A DNA stretch of 64,000 nucleotides. Origin: Verrucomicrobiota bacterium (GTDB taxonomy: Bacteria; Verrucomicrobiota; Verrucomicrobiia; Limisphaerales; UBA9464). The translations under genes and the position numbers were made by a program. The stretch covers positions 1-64,000 of the forward strand of contig JAFLEF010000043.1 in assembly GCA_017309115.1 (NCBI GenBank), read 5' to 3'. The notes beneath the pieces are model-generated. The model was not told the origin of the DNA, did no database searches, and saw only the letters and a program-made list of their open reading frames with translations. Below, one piece after another: positions 50,559-60,589 of this stretch; position 1 is the first letter of the stretch, and each line of letters opens with the position of its first letter.

Positions 50559-53500
50559 ATGGCGATGTCGTGTGGGCTCCATTGGGTCACCAGCAATCGG
50601 CTAGAATCCCTAGCCGAACGTTTGTCCCTGGCCATTCGCCGCGGTCCCCGGAATCCCCTCGCAGCCGAGGTCCTGGTGGTGCAAAGCCTCGGCATGGCGC
50701 GTTGGCTGCAACTCGAACTCGCCCGACGCAACGGGGTTTGCTCGCGGGTCCGGTTTCCCTTTCCCAAAGTATTCCTCCAGGAGGTCTGCCACGTGGTCGT
50801 TCCCGAGGCCGCCCAGGAGAGACGCTTCAGCCCGGAAGCCCTGGCGTGGCGACTTTGGAGTCAGCTGTCGGCGACGGAACGTAGTCCGGCCCTGGCCGAA
50901 CCCATCCGCTACGCCGGTGATGATCCGCGCCGGCGTTTCCAACTGGCCCATCGGTTGGCCGGGCTGTTTGACCAGTATTTGGTGTATCGCCCGGATCTGA
51001 TCGCGCGCTGGACCGCCGGCGAGGACGAATCCTGGCAGGCCGAACTGTGGCGGCGAGTCGGCGGCGACGCCACAGCCTGGCCGGAATCACGTTGGTTGCT
51101 GACCGCCATGGAACGACTGCGGAACGGACCCGACCCGTGGCCGCAATTGCCGGAACGCGTGGCGGTTTTCGGCATTTCTGCCTTGCCGCCCATTTACGTC
51201 GAAGTGCTGTCGGCTCTCGCCACCACGACCGAGGTCACGATCTATCAGTTGCTGGCGTCGCAGGAGTACTGGGGCGATACCGTCTCCCGCCGCGAGGAAC
51301 AGCGGGCGTTGCGTCGGGCGGGGCGAAAGGCTGATGAAGGCGAAGCTCTGCACCTGGAACGCGGCCCCCGACTACTGACCTCACTAGGCCGGCTCGGTCG
51401 CAGTTTCCTCAATTTACTCGCCGAACAAGGCGCCGGCGCCGACGAGGATCCCGAGGGCCAAATGTTCCCGGATCCCGGATCCGACACCCTCCTGCACGCG
51501 GTGCAATCGGACTTGTTGCACCTGACCCAGCGCGGATCTGGAGTAGACGGGCCGCCGTTGCTGTCCTTGCGGGCCGATGACGATTCCCTGCGAGTACACG
51601 CTTGCCACAGTCCGCGCCGGGAACTGGAAGTGCTGGCGGATCAATTGTGGTCGGCCCTCGAAGCGGATCCAACGCTGGCACCCCGGGACATTCTGGTCCT
51701 CACCCCGGACATCGAAACCTACGCACCGTTGATTCAGGCGCTGTTTGGTTCTCCGGAGGAAGAACGACGTCGGTTGCCATTCACCGTCGCGGACCGGGTG
51801 CCGCGGGCGGAGAGTTCCCTGGCGGATGCGTTTCTGCGGCTGCTCAGTCTTCCGGGAAAGCGGTTCGGTCGTAGCGAACTTCTGCCGCTGTTCGAGCGTC
51901 CGGCCTGGCAACGGCGGTTTGGCTGGACCCCCCAGGAGTTGCCTCAAGTGCGCGACTGGCTGGACGAACTTCAGGTCAGCTGGGGTCTCAACGCCGCCCA
52001 ACGGGTGGCGCAGGGGTTGCCCGCCTTTGCCCAAGGCACGTGGCGTCAGGCGGCAGATCAGCTGATGTTAGGTCAGGCCCTCGCTCCGGGCGATGAGGTC
52101 GTGATGCAAGGGATCAGCCCCTATTTGGCAGTGGAAGGTGAAGGGGCGGAACTGGCCGGACGATTCGCCGCGTGTGTGGCGCTGTTGGAAGGACTACCCG
52201 GACGACTCGCTGCGGAACGTTCGTTGCCTCAATGGGCGGACGATTTAACCCGCGTGCTGGAGGACTTCTTTGCGCCGAGTCCGGAGAGCGAAGGGGATTT
52301 CGAGTTGGTCCGCGCGACTCTGGATCGCCTACGTCAGGCCGGGATCGCGGCGGACTTCACGGGTTCGGTGCCGCTCGCGGCGGTGGTGGAACAATTGGGG
52401 CCGTGGTTGTCCGAGGAACGGCGCGCCGGAGGATTTCTGCGCGGAGGCATCACCTTCGCGGCCCTCAAACCCATGCGCAGTGTGCCGGCCCGAATCATCG
52501 CCGTGCTCGGACTCAATGACGGCGCGTTCCCACGACGTCCCAATCCGTTGAGTTTCGATCTGATCGCCGCCGAACCCCGGGCCGGCGACGAATCGCGCGA
52601 GGCGGATGACCGGTATCTCTTCCTCGAAACCCTGCTGTCCGCCCGCGACCGACTGCATCTGAGCTATGTCGGTCGTTCTCTCCGCGACAACGCCGACCTG
52701 CCGCCGTCGGTGGTCATCAGCGAATTGCTGGATCATTTGGGCGGCGGAGTGGTCGGAGGCGAAGCTGCGGTACGTCAGCAGGTACTGATCCGTCATCCGC
52801 TGCATGCGTTCAGTCCGGAATACTTCGGCGCTGGAACCGATCCGCGCCTCTTCAGTTATTCCCAGGAGAATTCCGTGGCCGCCCGGGTGGCGCATCAACT
52901 GACCCAAACCGCGGAGTCGGCCGGTCCCTTCTGCCCGGAACCGTTGGCCGAACCTATCGGTCCCTGGCGCGAAACCACAGTGGTGGAGCTGGCGCGGTTT
53001 CTGGCGAATCCGGCGGCTTACTTTCTGGAACGTCGGCTGGGTCTGCGTCTGCCCGAGATGGAAGCCGCTCCGGAAGATCGCGAGACCTTCACCCTGGATG
53101 CGCTCGAATCCTTCCAGGTGAAGCAGGAATGGTTGCGACGCCTACGGGAAGGCCGGGGCCCAAGTCCGTTGCAGCAACGGTTGGAGGTGGACGGAACGTT
53201 GCCATTGGGGCCGGCCAGTCGGCTGACGCTTCAGGACTTTGACCTCCGAATGCAGGGGTTGCTGGCTCGGGTCACTCCCGACGAACTGCGAACCCTGGAT
53301 CCCTTATCGGTGCAATTGACGCTGGGTCCATACACCTTACGCGGCACGCTTCCGGAGGTTACCTCCGTGGGCCTGCGGCTGATTCGACCAGCGCGCTTCA
53401 AGCCCGCCGATCTGTTGCGCCTGTGGTTGTATCAATTGGTGTGGACGACTCAGAACGGCCCGGGATCCGCGTCCGCCCGGTTGATTGCCGAAGACGAGTC

Positions 53501-53825
53501 GTGGACTGTGCGGGCGCCCGACCAGGCCCGGGCTTTGCTGACCGATCTGCTGGAGTTGCGGGCCGAGGGATTGCGTCGGCCGCTGCCGTTCTTTCCCCGG
53601 GCGGCCTGGGCGTTGACGGGTTCTGGTCGCAAACCGGCGGCGGAGCGGGCCCTGGCGCAGTGGACCGGGAACCCCAATCAACGCGGAGAAGCCAGTGACC
53701 CGGCGTTTGAGTTCTGTTTTGGCGGCGTGGAGCCTCATCCGTTGAACGAAGAGTTTCACCGGTTGGCCCGACGGATTTGCGATCCTCTGCGCGCCGTCGC
53801 CACCAAGGAGAAAGGCCGTCCATGA
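50559..53825 (+). CDS. recC: Exodeoxyribonuclease V gamma subunit RecC
   Basis: The 1088-residue protein (E. coli RecC 1122) is the Chi-scanning and scaffold subunit of RecBCD, which processes double-strand breaks. The N-terminus (HWVTSNRLESLAERLSLAIR, AEVLVVQSLGMARWLQLELA) and QYLVYRPDLIARW, with IAVLGLNDGAFPRRPNPLSF in the inactive nuclease-helicase region and ETTVVELARFLANPAAYFLE, are typical. As expected the helicase motifs are degenerate. ATG 50559 and ATG 50565 are both possible. The stop overlaps the recB start (ATGA), and the three genes form one operon. Confidence 0.94.
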   Translation: MAMSCGLHWVTSNRLESLAERLSLAIRRGPRNPLAAEVLVVQSLGMARWLQLELARRNGVCSRVRFPFPKVFLQEVCHVVVPEAAQERRFSPEALAWRLWSQLSATERSPALAEPIRYAGDDPRRRFQLAHRLAGLFDQYLVYRPDLIARWTAGEDESWQAELWRRVGGDATAWPESRWLLTAMERLRNGPDPWPQLPERVAVFGISALPPIYVEVLSALATTTEVTIYQLLASQEYWGDTVSRREEQRALRRAGRKADEGEALHLERGPRLLTSLGRLGRSFLNLLAEQGAGADEDPEGQMFPDPGSDTLLHAVQSDLLHLTQRGSGVDGPPLLSLRADDDSLRVHACHSPRRELEVLADQLWSALEADPTLAPRDILVLTPDIETYAPLIQALFGSPEEERRRLPFTVADRVPRAESSLADAFLRLLSLPGKRFGRSELLPLFERPAWQRRFGWTPQELPQVRDWLDELQVSWGLNAAQRVAQGLPAFAQGTWRQAADQLMLGQALAPGDEVVMQGISPYLAVEGEGAELAGRFAACVALLEGLPGRLAAERSLPQWADDLTRVLEDFFAPSPESEGDFELVRATLDRLRQAGIAADFTGSVPLAAVVEQLGPWLSEERRAGGFLRGGITFAALKPMRSVPARIIAVLGLNDGAFPRRPNPLSFDLIAAEPRAGDESREADDRYLFLETLLSARDRLHLSYVGRSLRDNADLPPSVVISELLDHLGGGVVGGEAAVRQQVLIRHPLHAFSPEYFGAGTDPRLFSYSQENSVAARVAHQLTQTAESAGPFCPEPLAEPIGPWRETTVVELARFLANPAAYFLERRLGLRLPEMEAAPEDRETFTLDALESFQVKQEWLRRLREGRGPSPLQQRLEVDGTLPLGPASRLTLQDFDLRMQGLLARVTPDELRTLDPLSVQLTLGPYTLRGTLPEVTSVGLRLIRPARFKPADLLRLWLYQLVWTTQNGPGSASARLIAEDESWTVRAPDQARALLTDLLELRAEGLRRPLPFFPRAAWALTGSGRKPAAERALAQWTGNPNQRGEASDPAFEFCFGGVEPHPLNEEFHRLARRICDPLRAVATKEKGRP

Positions 53826-56800
53826 CTCCGGAAGCCTTCGATTTGGCGCGCACTCCTTTGCTCCGGGGGGTGACCTTGTTGGAAGCCAGTGCCGGCACGG
53901 GCAAGACGTTCACCATTGCCGGACTGTTCCTCCGCCTGTTGTTGGAACAGCGCCTGACGGTGGATCAGATTTTGGTGGTGACCTTCACCGAGGCCGCCAC
54001 TGCGGAATTGCGCGGCCGCATTCGGGAACGCCTGAGCGAAGCGCGCGACCTGTTGAGGGCCGGTCACACGGACGATCCGCTGTGGTCGGCGCTCCTGTTC
54101 GCCGGCGAGCCCGGACAACGATCGGAGCGGCTCGCGCAGCTTGAGGCCGCCCTGGAGCAGTTCGACGAAGCGGCGGTGTTCACCATCCACGGATTCTGTC
54201 AGCGTGTGCTTCAGGAACGGGCGTTTGAAAGCCGGGTGTTGTTTGACGCCGAGTTGACTCCGGACGTCACGCCCTTCCTGCGCGAAGTCGCGGACAACTT
54301 CTGGCGTCGTCATTTCTATGAGGCCCCGTTGCGTCAGGTCTGGCTGGCCCAACAGGCCAAGCTGACCCCGGATTCCCTGTTCGAACTGTTGTGTCAGCAC
54401 ACCCAGCAGGCCCAGGTGAAGGTGCTGGCCCGGGGCACCGACAGCCTCTGGACGGCGGCGCTGACCGATGCCGAGTCCGCTCTCAACGCGGCCGGAGTCC
54501 TCTGGCGGAAAGATCGGGAACGGATTGTGGCCTGCTTCGGCGAGAATGGCGGAGTCTGGGGCACGTTGCCCTACAATCGCAGTTCCGAAATGGCGCCCCG
54601 TTTCGCCACCTTGGATCTGCTGTTCTCCGGAGCGCCGCCGCCGTCGAACGGAGCCGAAGTGCTCGCCGAATTCGGACAGTCCGCGCTGGCGCAGGCCAAA
54701 AACAAGACGGTGGCGAAAGCGGAAGTTCCGCGGCAGGCGTTTTTCGCGGCCTGTGACCGGTTTAGCGAAGTCCTCGCCATCTGGGGTTCGCGCATGCGCT
54801 ACGAGTTTCTGACCCGTTCGCGAACGGAACTCACCCGCTTGAAGGAACGTGACCGTCGCTTCGGCTTCGACGATCTGCTGCATCGAGTGGCCGACACCTT
54901 GAGTGGACCGTCTGGACCCGGGTTGGCCACGGCGTTGCGGCGGCGATATCGCGCGGCGTTGATTGATGAGTTTCAGGACACAGATCCGATTCAGTGGCGA
55001 ATCTTCGAAACGTTGTTCGCGACGGATGAATCCTTTCTGCTGCTGGTGGGGGATCCCAAGCAGGCCATCTACAGTTTTCGCGGAGCCGACGTGTTCGCCT
55101 ATTTGCGGGCGCGGAATCGAGCCGCCCGGGAATTCACCTTGGGCGAAAACTGGCGGTCCGAAGCGAACCTCGTCGCGGCGACCAATCAGGTGTTCAGCCG
55201 AAATCCCCGCCCCTTCGCGCTGTCGGAGATTGCGTTTTATCCGGTCGCGGCGCGGGGTCGGGCCGATGCCACGCCGCTCACGGAGGACGGTGTGCGGGTG
55301 CCGCCGTTGCAGGTCTGGTATTGGAATGCCGAGGCAGATCAGAAAGAGACGGTGGGCGACCAAAAGCAGCGACTGGCCGAAGCGGTGGCCGATGAACTCG
55401 TCCGGCTGTTGGGCGGATCGGTTCGACTGGGTGACCGACCGCTCGCCCCCGGGGATGTAGCCGTTCTGGTGGACAGTCATTTCGAAGCCGAACTCGTCGC
55501 GACCGCCCTGACGCGTCGTCGCCTTCCGTCTGTGCAACGCACTCAGCAGAGTGTCTTCGCCACTCAGGAAGCGGCCGCCGTGCAATCCCTGCTGGAAGCC
55601 TTGGTGGAGGGCGGCCGGGTGGGACCTCAGCGAACCGCTTTGACCACGTCGCTGGTGGGTTTGTCGGCGTCGGAACTGGACGCTCTGGAATCCAACGAGT
55701 CCGCCTGGGAAGGCTGGTTGGAAACTCTGGCGCGCTGGTCGGAGTTGTGGTCGCGCCATGGCTTCCTGACGATGTTCGAAACGGTCCTGCGGGAACGGCA
55801 GACGCGAGGCCGGTTACTGGCCCGGGCCGAAGGGGAACGACGGCTGACGAATTTCCTGCATCTGGGCGAACTGCTGCAACATACCGCCGCCCAAGAACGA
55901 CTGACCCCGCGGGCCTTGGTGACGTGGCTGGCGAGTCAGCGAGGTCGCGCGGACGAGGGGGAGGCCGCTGCCAGGGAATCGTTGCTGCGCCTTGAACGGG
56001 ATGCTGCCGCAGTCCAATTGGTGACCTTCCACAGCAGCAAGGGCCTGGAATATCCGGTGGTGTTCTGTCCGTTCGTGTGCCGACGCGTCGAACGCCCCCA
56101 TGCCCCCGTTCTCTTTCACGATCCGGAACAGGACTGGGCGCTGTTCCACGACGTCGGATCGCGCCAGTTGGAAGAGAATCGCCGCCGGATGTTGGGCGAG
56201 AATTTCGCCGAGAATCTTCGGTTGCTGTATGTGGCGCTCACCCGCGCTCAACATCGCTGTTACGTCGGCTGGGGCGTCCTCAAGTACGCCGACATGGCTG
56301 GCCTGTCGTGGTTGCTGCATCCGCCGCCAATCGCGCCGGGGCTCGATCTCGATGACATTCCGGAAACCCTGAAGGAATTCGTGGACGGTCTGGACGACGA
56401 CGATCGTCAGGATGCGGTGACGTCCCTGGAAGGTCCTTCCACCACGGTGCACGCGTTGCCGCCGCTCACCGACCAGCGCTGGCAGCCGCCGGAGGTTCAA
56501 ATTCCGTCGGTCGAAGCCCGAGTGTTTCACCGGGAGATTCGGCGGGACTGGGGACTGGCGAGCTTTAGCACTTTGGCCCAGGGCCAGGTCGAGGAAGCAC
56601 CCGATCGCGACGCCGTGGATCGTCCGCTGCCGAATCCAGTGGATTCGCCCCTGGCGCAATTTCGCGGTACCCGGGCGGGCAATTGTTTGCACGAGGTGTT
56701 GGAGGAGCTGGATTTCACTCAGGCCGATGCCGGCGCAATTTCGGCCAAGGTCAGCGAACGATTGCGCGCCCACGGCTTCCCGACCGAGCTGCTGGCGCCG

Positions 56801-57394
56801 GAGGTCAGCGCCCTGATCGAGCGGGTGCTGTCCGCCGAGGTAGCTCCGGGAGTTTCCTTCCGGGCGGTTGCTCCCGCCCAGTGCTGGCGTGAACTCGAGT
56901 TTCTGCTGCCGCTGAATCGGATCACCCCGGCCGGTTTGCGGGCGGCGTTTGCAGACGCCCTTCCCGAAGGAACAGAGATTGATCTGCTCGCAGCGTTGAA
57001 TCGATTGGGCTTCGCCGAAGTGGAAGGATTTCTCACCGGTTTCATGGATTTGGTTCTGGTGCACGAAGGCCGCTGGTGGCTGGTGGACTGGAAATCCAAC
57101 TGGCTGGGTGACGCGCCGGAAGATTACGGGCCGATGGCGATGCGTCAGGAGATGGTGGGGCAGCAGTACATGTTGCAATATCACCTGTATCTGTTGGCGC
57201 TGGATCGCTTGTTGCGCAGCCGCCTGCCGGATTACGACTACGACCAGCATGTCGGGGGTGTGGTTTATGTCTTCGTCCGCGGCGTGACGGCAACCAACCC
57301 CGAACTGGGACTGTTCCGCGACCGTCCCTCGCGGGCTACCTTGGAAGTCCTCGCCGAACGACTGTTGGGTCCCGTACCGGAGGACGTCCCGTGA
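53822..57394 (+). CDS. recB: Exodeoxyribonuclease V beta subunit RecB
   Basis: A 1190-residue UvrD-like helicase/nuclease (E. coli 1180). Walker A is LEASAGTGKTFTIAGLFLR, and VTFTEAATAELRGRIRERL, DEFQDTDPIQWRIFETLF, GDPKQAIYSFRGADVFAYLR and FHSSKGLEYPVVFCPFV are helicase motifs. The C-terminal nuclease domain has FLTGFMDLVLVHEGRWWLVD followed by WKSNWLG, containing the D-x-K active-site residues. It therefore supplies 3'-5' helicase and nuclease activities. ATG 53822 overlaps the recC stop, which fixes the start; its stop overlaps the recD GTG. Confidence 0.95.
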   Translation: MTPEAFDLARTPLLRGVTLLEASAGTGKTFTIAGLFLRLLLEQRLTVDQILVVTFTEAATAELRGRIRERLSEARDLLRAGHTDDPLWSALLFAGEPGQRSERLAQLEAALEQFDEAAVFTIHGFCQRVLQERAFESRVLFDAELTPDVTPFLREVADNFWRRHFYEAPLRQVWLAQQAKLTPDSLFELLCQHTQQAQVKVLARGTDSLWTAALTDAESALNAAGVLWRKDRERIVACFGENGGVWGTLPYNRSSEMAPRFATLDLLFSGAPPPSNGAEVLAEFGQSALAQAKNKTVAKAEVPRQAFFAACDRFSEVLAIWGSRMRYEFLTRSRTELTRLKERDRRFGFDDLLHRVADTLSGPSGPGLATALRRRYRAALIDEFQDTDPIQWRIFETLFATDESFLLLVGDPKQAIYSFRGADVFAYLRARNRAAREFTLGENWRSEANLVAATNQVFSRNPRPFALSEIAFYPVAARGRADATPLTEDGVRVPPLQVWYWNAEADQKETVGDQKQRLAEAVADELVRLLGGSVRLGDRPLAPGDVAVLVDSHFEAELVATALTRRRLPSVQRTQQSVFATQEAAAVQSLLEALVEGGRVGPQRTALTTSLVGLSASELDALESNESAWEGWLETLARWSELWSRHGFLTMFETVLRERQTRGRLLARAEGERRLTNFLHLGELLQHTAAQERLTPRALVTWLASQRGRADEGEAAARESLLRLERDAAAVQLVTFHSSKGLEYPVVFCPFVCRRVERPHAPVLFHDPEQDWALFHDVGSRQLEENRRRMLGENFAENLRLLYVALTRAQHRCYVGWGVLKYADMAGLSWLLHPPPIAPGLDLDDIPETLKEFVDGLDDDDRQDAVTSLEGPSTTVHALPPLTDQRWQPPEVQIPSVEARVFHREIRRDWGLASFSTLAQGQVEEAPDRDAVDRPLPNPVDSPLAQFRGTRAGNCLHEVLEELDFTQADAGAISAKVSERLRAHGFPTELLAPEVSALIERVLSAEVAPGVSFRAVAPAQCWRELEFLLPLNRITPAGLRAAFADALPEGTEIDLLAALNRLGFAEVEGFLTGFMDLVLVHEGRWWLVDWKSNWLGDAPEDYGPMAMRQEMVGQQYMLQYHLYLLALDRLLRSRLPDYDYDQHVGGVVYVFVRGVTATNPELGLFRDRPSRATLEVLAERLLGPVPEDVP

Positions 57395-59235
57395 ACGAGC
57401 TGCTGCTAGATTTCTCGGAACTGGACCGCCAGTTCGCCGCATTGATGGAGCGGTTGGCCGGCGGTCAACGGCCGGAGTTGCGCTGGGCGGCCGCTCTGGT
57501 CAGTCAGGCGCGGGCGGAGGGTCACGTGTGTCTGGAGTTGCCCCGCTGGGCGGGACGGGAGTGGCAGGAATCCGCGGAAGAAGCGCTCCAGCGTTTTCCC
57601 GCTTTGGATTCCTGGCGGGCCGCCCTGCAATCAGCGAGCGCAGTGGTTGGAGTGCCGGGCGAGGTGAAGCCGCTGATTCTCGATTCGCAGGACCGACTCT
57701 ATCTGCGCCGGTATTGGTGGTATGAACAGGAAGTTGCCCAGGCGTTGGCCGCCCGCGGCGGTCCCGTGCCGGAACCGTCGGATCCGCAACGGCTCGCTGA
57801 CTTGCTGACGCAATTGTTCCCGGCGGAAGCGGACGGCTCGATTCCCTGGCAGCGCGTGGCGGCTTGGACGGCTTCGCAACGGCGGCTGTGTGTGATTTCG
57901 GGAGGACCTGGAACCGGCAAGACCACGACAGTGGTGCGCCTGCTGGCGTTGTTGCTCGAACTGGCGAGTCCCCGGTCGCTGCGGGTTGCGATCGCGGCCC
58001 CCACCGGCAAGGCGGCGGCGCGACTTCAGGATTCCCTGCGGGCGCAGCGGGTCGCCTTGACCGAACGCTTTCCCGCGGCCGCCGGTTTGCCGGAACAAGT
58101 CACCACCTTGCACCGGTTGTTGGGGTACATTCCTGGTTCGGCCGAGTTCCGCCATGGACCGCGGAATCCCCTACCGGTGGACGTCCTGGTCGTGGACGAA
58201 GCCAGCATGGTAGACCTCGCGCTCATGGCGAAACTGCTGCGCGCAGTGCCGGCCGACGCGCGCATCGTGCTGCTCGGCGACAAGGATCAGTTGGCGTCCG
58301 TCGAAGCGGGCAATGTGTTGGGCGACATTTCGGCGGATCCTGAGCTCAATTGCTTCTCGCCTCCGGCGGTGGCCGCGTTCCGGGCCTTGGGCGGCGGTGA
58401 ACTGCCGGTGCGCACCGGCCCGGAGCGACCGTTGACCAATGCGCTCGTGCAGTTGCAGAAGAGCCACCGATTTGGACCCAACAGCGAACTTCAGCGGCTG
58501 AGTCAGGCGGTGAATCGGGGCGATGTTGGAGCGGTGTTGTACGGACTGACCCAACCCGAGGCGCCGGAGCGCGAGATCCGCGGGCGTCTGCTCCCGGGAC
58601 GTCGGGAACTGAAGGAGGCGCTGCGGGAACCGGTCTTGCGGGGCTTCGGTCCAGGATTCCAGGCGGTCGATCCGGCGGCGGCGTTGGCGGGTTTGAACGG
58701 ATTCCGCCTGCTCGCGGCGGTGCGGGACGGCCCGTATGGCGTTCACGCTTTGAACGCGCTGACGGAGGAGATTCTGCGCGAGGCGGGACTGCTGACGCGT
58801 CCGGAGGAATGGTACCCAGGCCGGCAGGTCCTGATCACGGCCAACGATTATTCGGTCAACCTCTTCAACGGCGACCTAGGCGTGGTGTGGCGGGATTCGG
58901 CGGGCACGCCGGCGGTGTGGTTTCCCCAGCCGGACGGAGGAGTGCGGCGGGTGGCCCCGGCGCGTTTGCCGAAGCACGAGACCGCCTTTGCGCTGACGGT
59001 TCACAAGAGCCAGGGATCGGAATTCGGCGAGGTGCTTTTAGTGCTTCCCGACCGGGTCACGCGCGTCCTGACCCGGGAGTTGGTGTACACCGGACTCACC
59101 CGCGCCCGCCGCCGAACGGAAGTCTGGTTTCAGGGGCCGATCCTACGGGAGGCCATTGCGGCGCGCACGGTGCGATCCTCCGGCTTGCGGGATCGCCTTT
59201 GGAGTTCGCCACCGCCGGAGGAGAGTCGGCTTTGA
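57391..59235 (+). CDS. recD: Exodeoxyribonuclease V alpha subunit RecD
   Basis: A 614-residue SF1 5'-3' helicase (E. coli 608). Walker A is ISGGPGTGKTTTVVRLLALL, motif II is VDVLVVDEASMVDLALMAKL, and motif III reads IVLLGDKDQLASVEAGNVLG. The end has the UvrD-like motif AFALTVHKSQGSEFGEVLLV and YTGLTRARRRTEVW. The start is GTG 57391, sharing bases with the recB TGA (GTGA), so recC, recB and recD are coupled. All three subunits are full length, giving a complete classical RecBCD complex. Confidence 0.95.
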   Translation: MNELLLDFSELDRQFAALMERLAGGQRPELRWAAALVSQARAEGHVCLELPRWAGREWQESAEEALQRFPALDSWRAALQSASAVVGVPGEVKPLILDSQDRLYLRRYWWYEQEVAQALAARGGPVPEPSDPQRLADLLTQLFPAEADGSIPWQRVAAWTASQRRLCVISGGPGTGKTTTVVRLLALLLELASPRSLRVAIAAPTGKAAARLQDSLRAQRVALTERFPAAAGLPEQVTTLHRLLGYIPGSAEFRHGPRNPLPVDVLVVDEASMVDLALMAKLLRAVPADARIVLLGDKDQLASVEAGNVLGDISADPELNCFSPPAVAAFRALGGGELPVRTGPERPLTNALVQLQKSHRFGPNSELQRLSQAVNRGDVGAVLYGLTQPEAPEREIRGRLLPGRRELKEALREPVLRGFGPGFQAVDPAAALAGLNGFRLLAAVRDGPYGVHALNALTEEILREAGLLTRPEEWYPGRQVLITANDYSVNLFNGDLGVVWRDSAGTPAVWFPQPDGGVRRVAPARLPKHETAFALTVHKSQGSEFGEVLLVLPDRVTRVLTRELVYTGLTRARRRTEVWFQGPILREAIAARTVRSSGLRDRLWSSPPPEESRL

Positions 59236-59296
59236 CCTTGCCTGAATTTCTGGGGGCTCTCTAGCGTTCCGACTTCAGCCCGAGAACCAGGACGTC

Positions 59297-60463
59297 ATGG
59301 CTCGACACTTCATCCACGGTGGGTTGGCAACGCGAGGAATCCTCACGGGATGCTGCCTTTGGTTCTGGGCCATGTGGGGCTGCGGGTTTTTGGCTGCGGC
59401 CTTTGAGTTCAAGGACGGCGCGTTCCAGGTTTATCCCGGTGACCATTTGCAGGACGTGATCAATCGGGCGGCGCGAAATCCGAAGTTCAAGACGGTCCGG
59501 ATCCATCCCGGCGTCTATCGACCGCGTGCCGCCGGCCAGGCGTTGATTTATCTGAACCGCACGCACGACGGCGTGCGGATTATGGGCGTTGGCCGACCCA
59601 CGCTGACCGCAGCCAATGAGGAAATTGCCGATCGCACGGCCGCTTCGTTTCCGGCGGTGGTCAACCACGTGATTTATCTTGGGGATGGTTTGGGAACGAA
59701 CACCCTGGTGGAGAATCTGCGCCTCACCGGAGCGAATCACTTCGTCACCAACTCCCTTCAGGATCTGATGGAACCCGACCGCACAATTCCCAAGGGACGC
59801 TTCTATTTTGGCGATGGCGGTGCGATCAAAGTCTACCGGCGATCCGCTCCGGTCCTGCGCGATCTGGAGATTGTGGACAACTATGCGAGCCCCTGTGCCG
59901 GCGGCATTTCGATTCAGCAGGAAGGTGCGACCAACGAGGCGGTGCTGGTGGAGAACTGTGTCTTCCGCAACAACCGCGCGGAGGTTACCGGAGCCGCGTT
60001 GGATCTGCTTTGGGGCAGCCGGGCGCGGGTGGTGAACTGCTTCTTCGTGGGCAACATTTCCAACACCGGTCCCGGTGAAGGTGAGAATCCCTTTAACAAC
60101 AACGGAGCCATCACCGTGTTTCCCCGGTCCCGCCTGGAAATGGAGCGATGCACCTTGGTCGGCAATCGGAACGGCGTGGATGATCAGAGCGGACAGGGTT
60201 CCTATTTCGGAACCATTTTCGCTGCCAACACCCGCGACGGAGGTGAGCCGGGGCTGCCGCGGTTCGAGCTCGATTTGCCCCTCGGAGGCGTCGTTCGCGA
60301 GTGCGTGATCTCGGGCGGCAGTCGTGATCCGCACCACGCGCTAACGAAGGGAACCAACGTGCTGAATCCCGAAGGCCTGCGGTTCACGGCCGACTTTGTG
60401 CCCGAGGGGAACCAGTTCCAACGTCACGGATATCGTCCCGGGGTGCCGACCGCCGCGCCGTAA
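59297..60463 (+). CDS. Exported right-handed beta-helix protein
   Basis: A 388-residue protein with a hydrophobic N-terminal export signal (ILTGCCLWFWAMWGCGFLAA). Then come pectate-lyase-like coils: VYPGDHLQDVINRAARNPKF, KTVRIHPGVYRPRAAGQALI, LVENLRLTGANHFV, PVLRDLEIVDNYASPCAGGI, VLVENCVFRNNRAEVTGAAL and RLEMERCTLVGNRNGV, the pattern of parallel beta-helix proteins (DUF1565-like). No catalytic residues of a polysaccharide lyase were identified. A carbohydrate-binding or structural role is possible. It is not in an operon with recD (61-bp gap with nothing recognised). Confidence 0.75.
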   Translation: MARHFIHGGLATRGILTGCCLWFWAMWGCGFLAAAFEFKDGAFQVYPGDHLQDVINRAARNPKFKTVRIHPGVYRPRAAGQALIYLNRTHDGVRIMGVGRPTLTAANEEIADRTAASFPAVVNHVIYLGDGLGTNTLVENLRLTGANHFVTNSLQDLMEPDRTIPKGRFYFGDGGAIKVYRRSAPVLRDLEIVDNYASPCAGGISIQQEGATNEAVLVENCVFRNNRAEVTGAALDLLWGSRARVVNCFFVGNISNTGPGEGENPFNNNGAITVFPRSRLEMERCTLVGNRNGVDDQSGQGSYFGTIFAANTRDGGEPGLPRFELDLPLGGVVRECVISGGSRDPHHALTKGTNVLNPEGLRFTADFVPEGNQFQRHGYRPGVPTAAP

Positions 60464-60520
60464 CTTTTTTGGGGTCCATGGGTTCGCCGACTCACGGGAT
60501 GATTGTGTCGCCAGGCGCCC

Positions 60521-60560
60521 TCCAGTGCCGCCTTCGGGATTGAAAACATCCGGCACTGGA
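60521..60560. promoter_or_regulatory. Inverted repeat TCCAGTGCCG / CGGCACTGGA before the ECF sigma gene
   Basis: Two perfect 10-base arms are separated by 20 bases and end 29 bp before the sigma-factor ATG. They could form an mRNA hairpin or an operator. A similar CGGCACTGGAC word occurs at the end of the sigma-factor gene (~61108-61118). The rest of 60464-60520 holds no gene. Confidence 0.4.
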
Positions 60561-60589
60561 CCTAAGGACGGAGCAACCTACCCCGACTC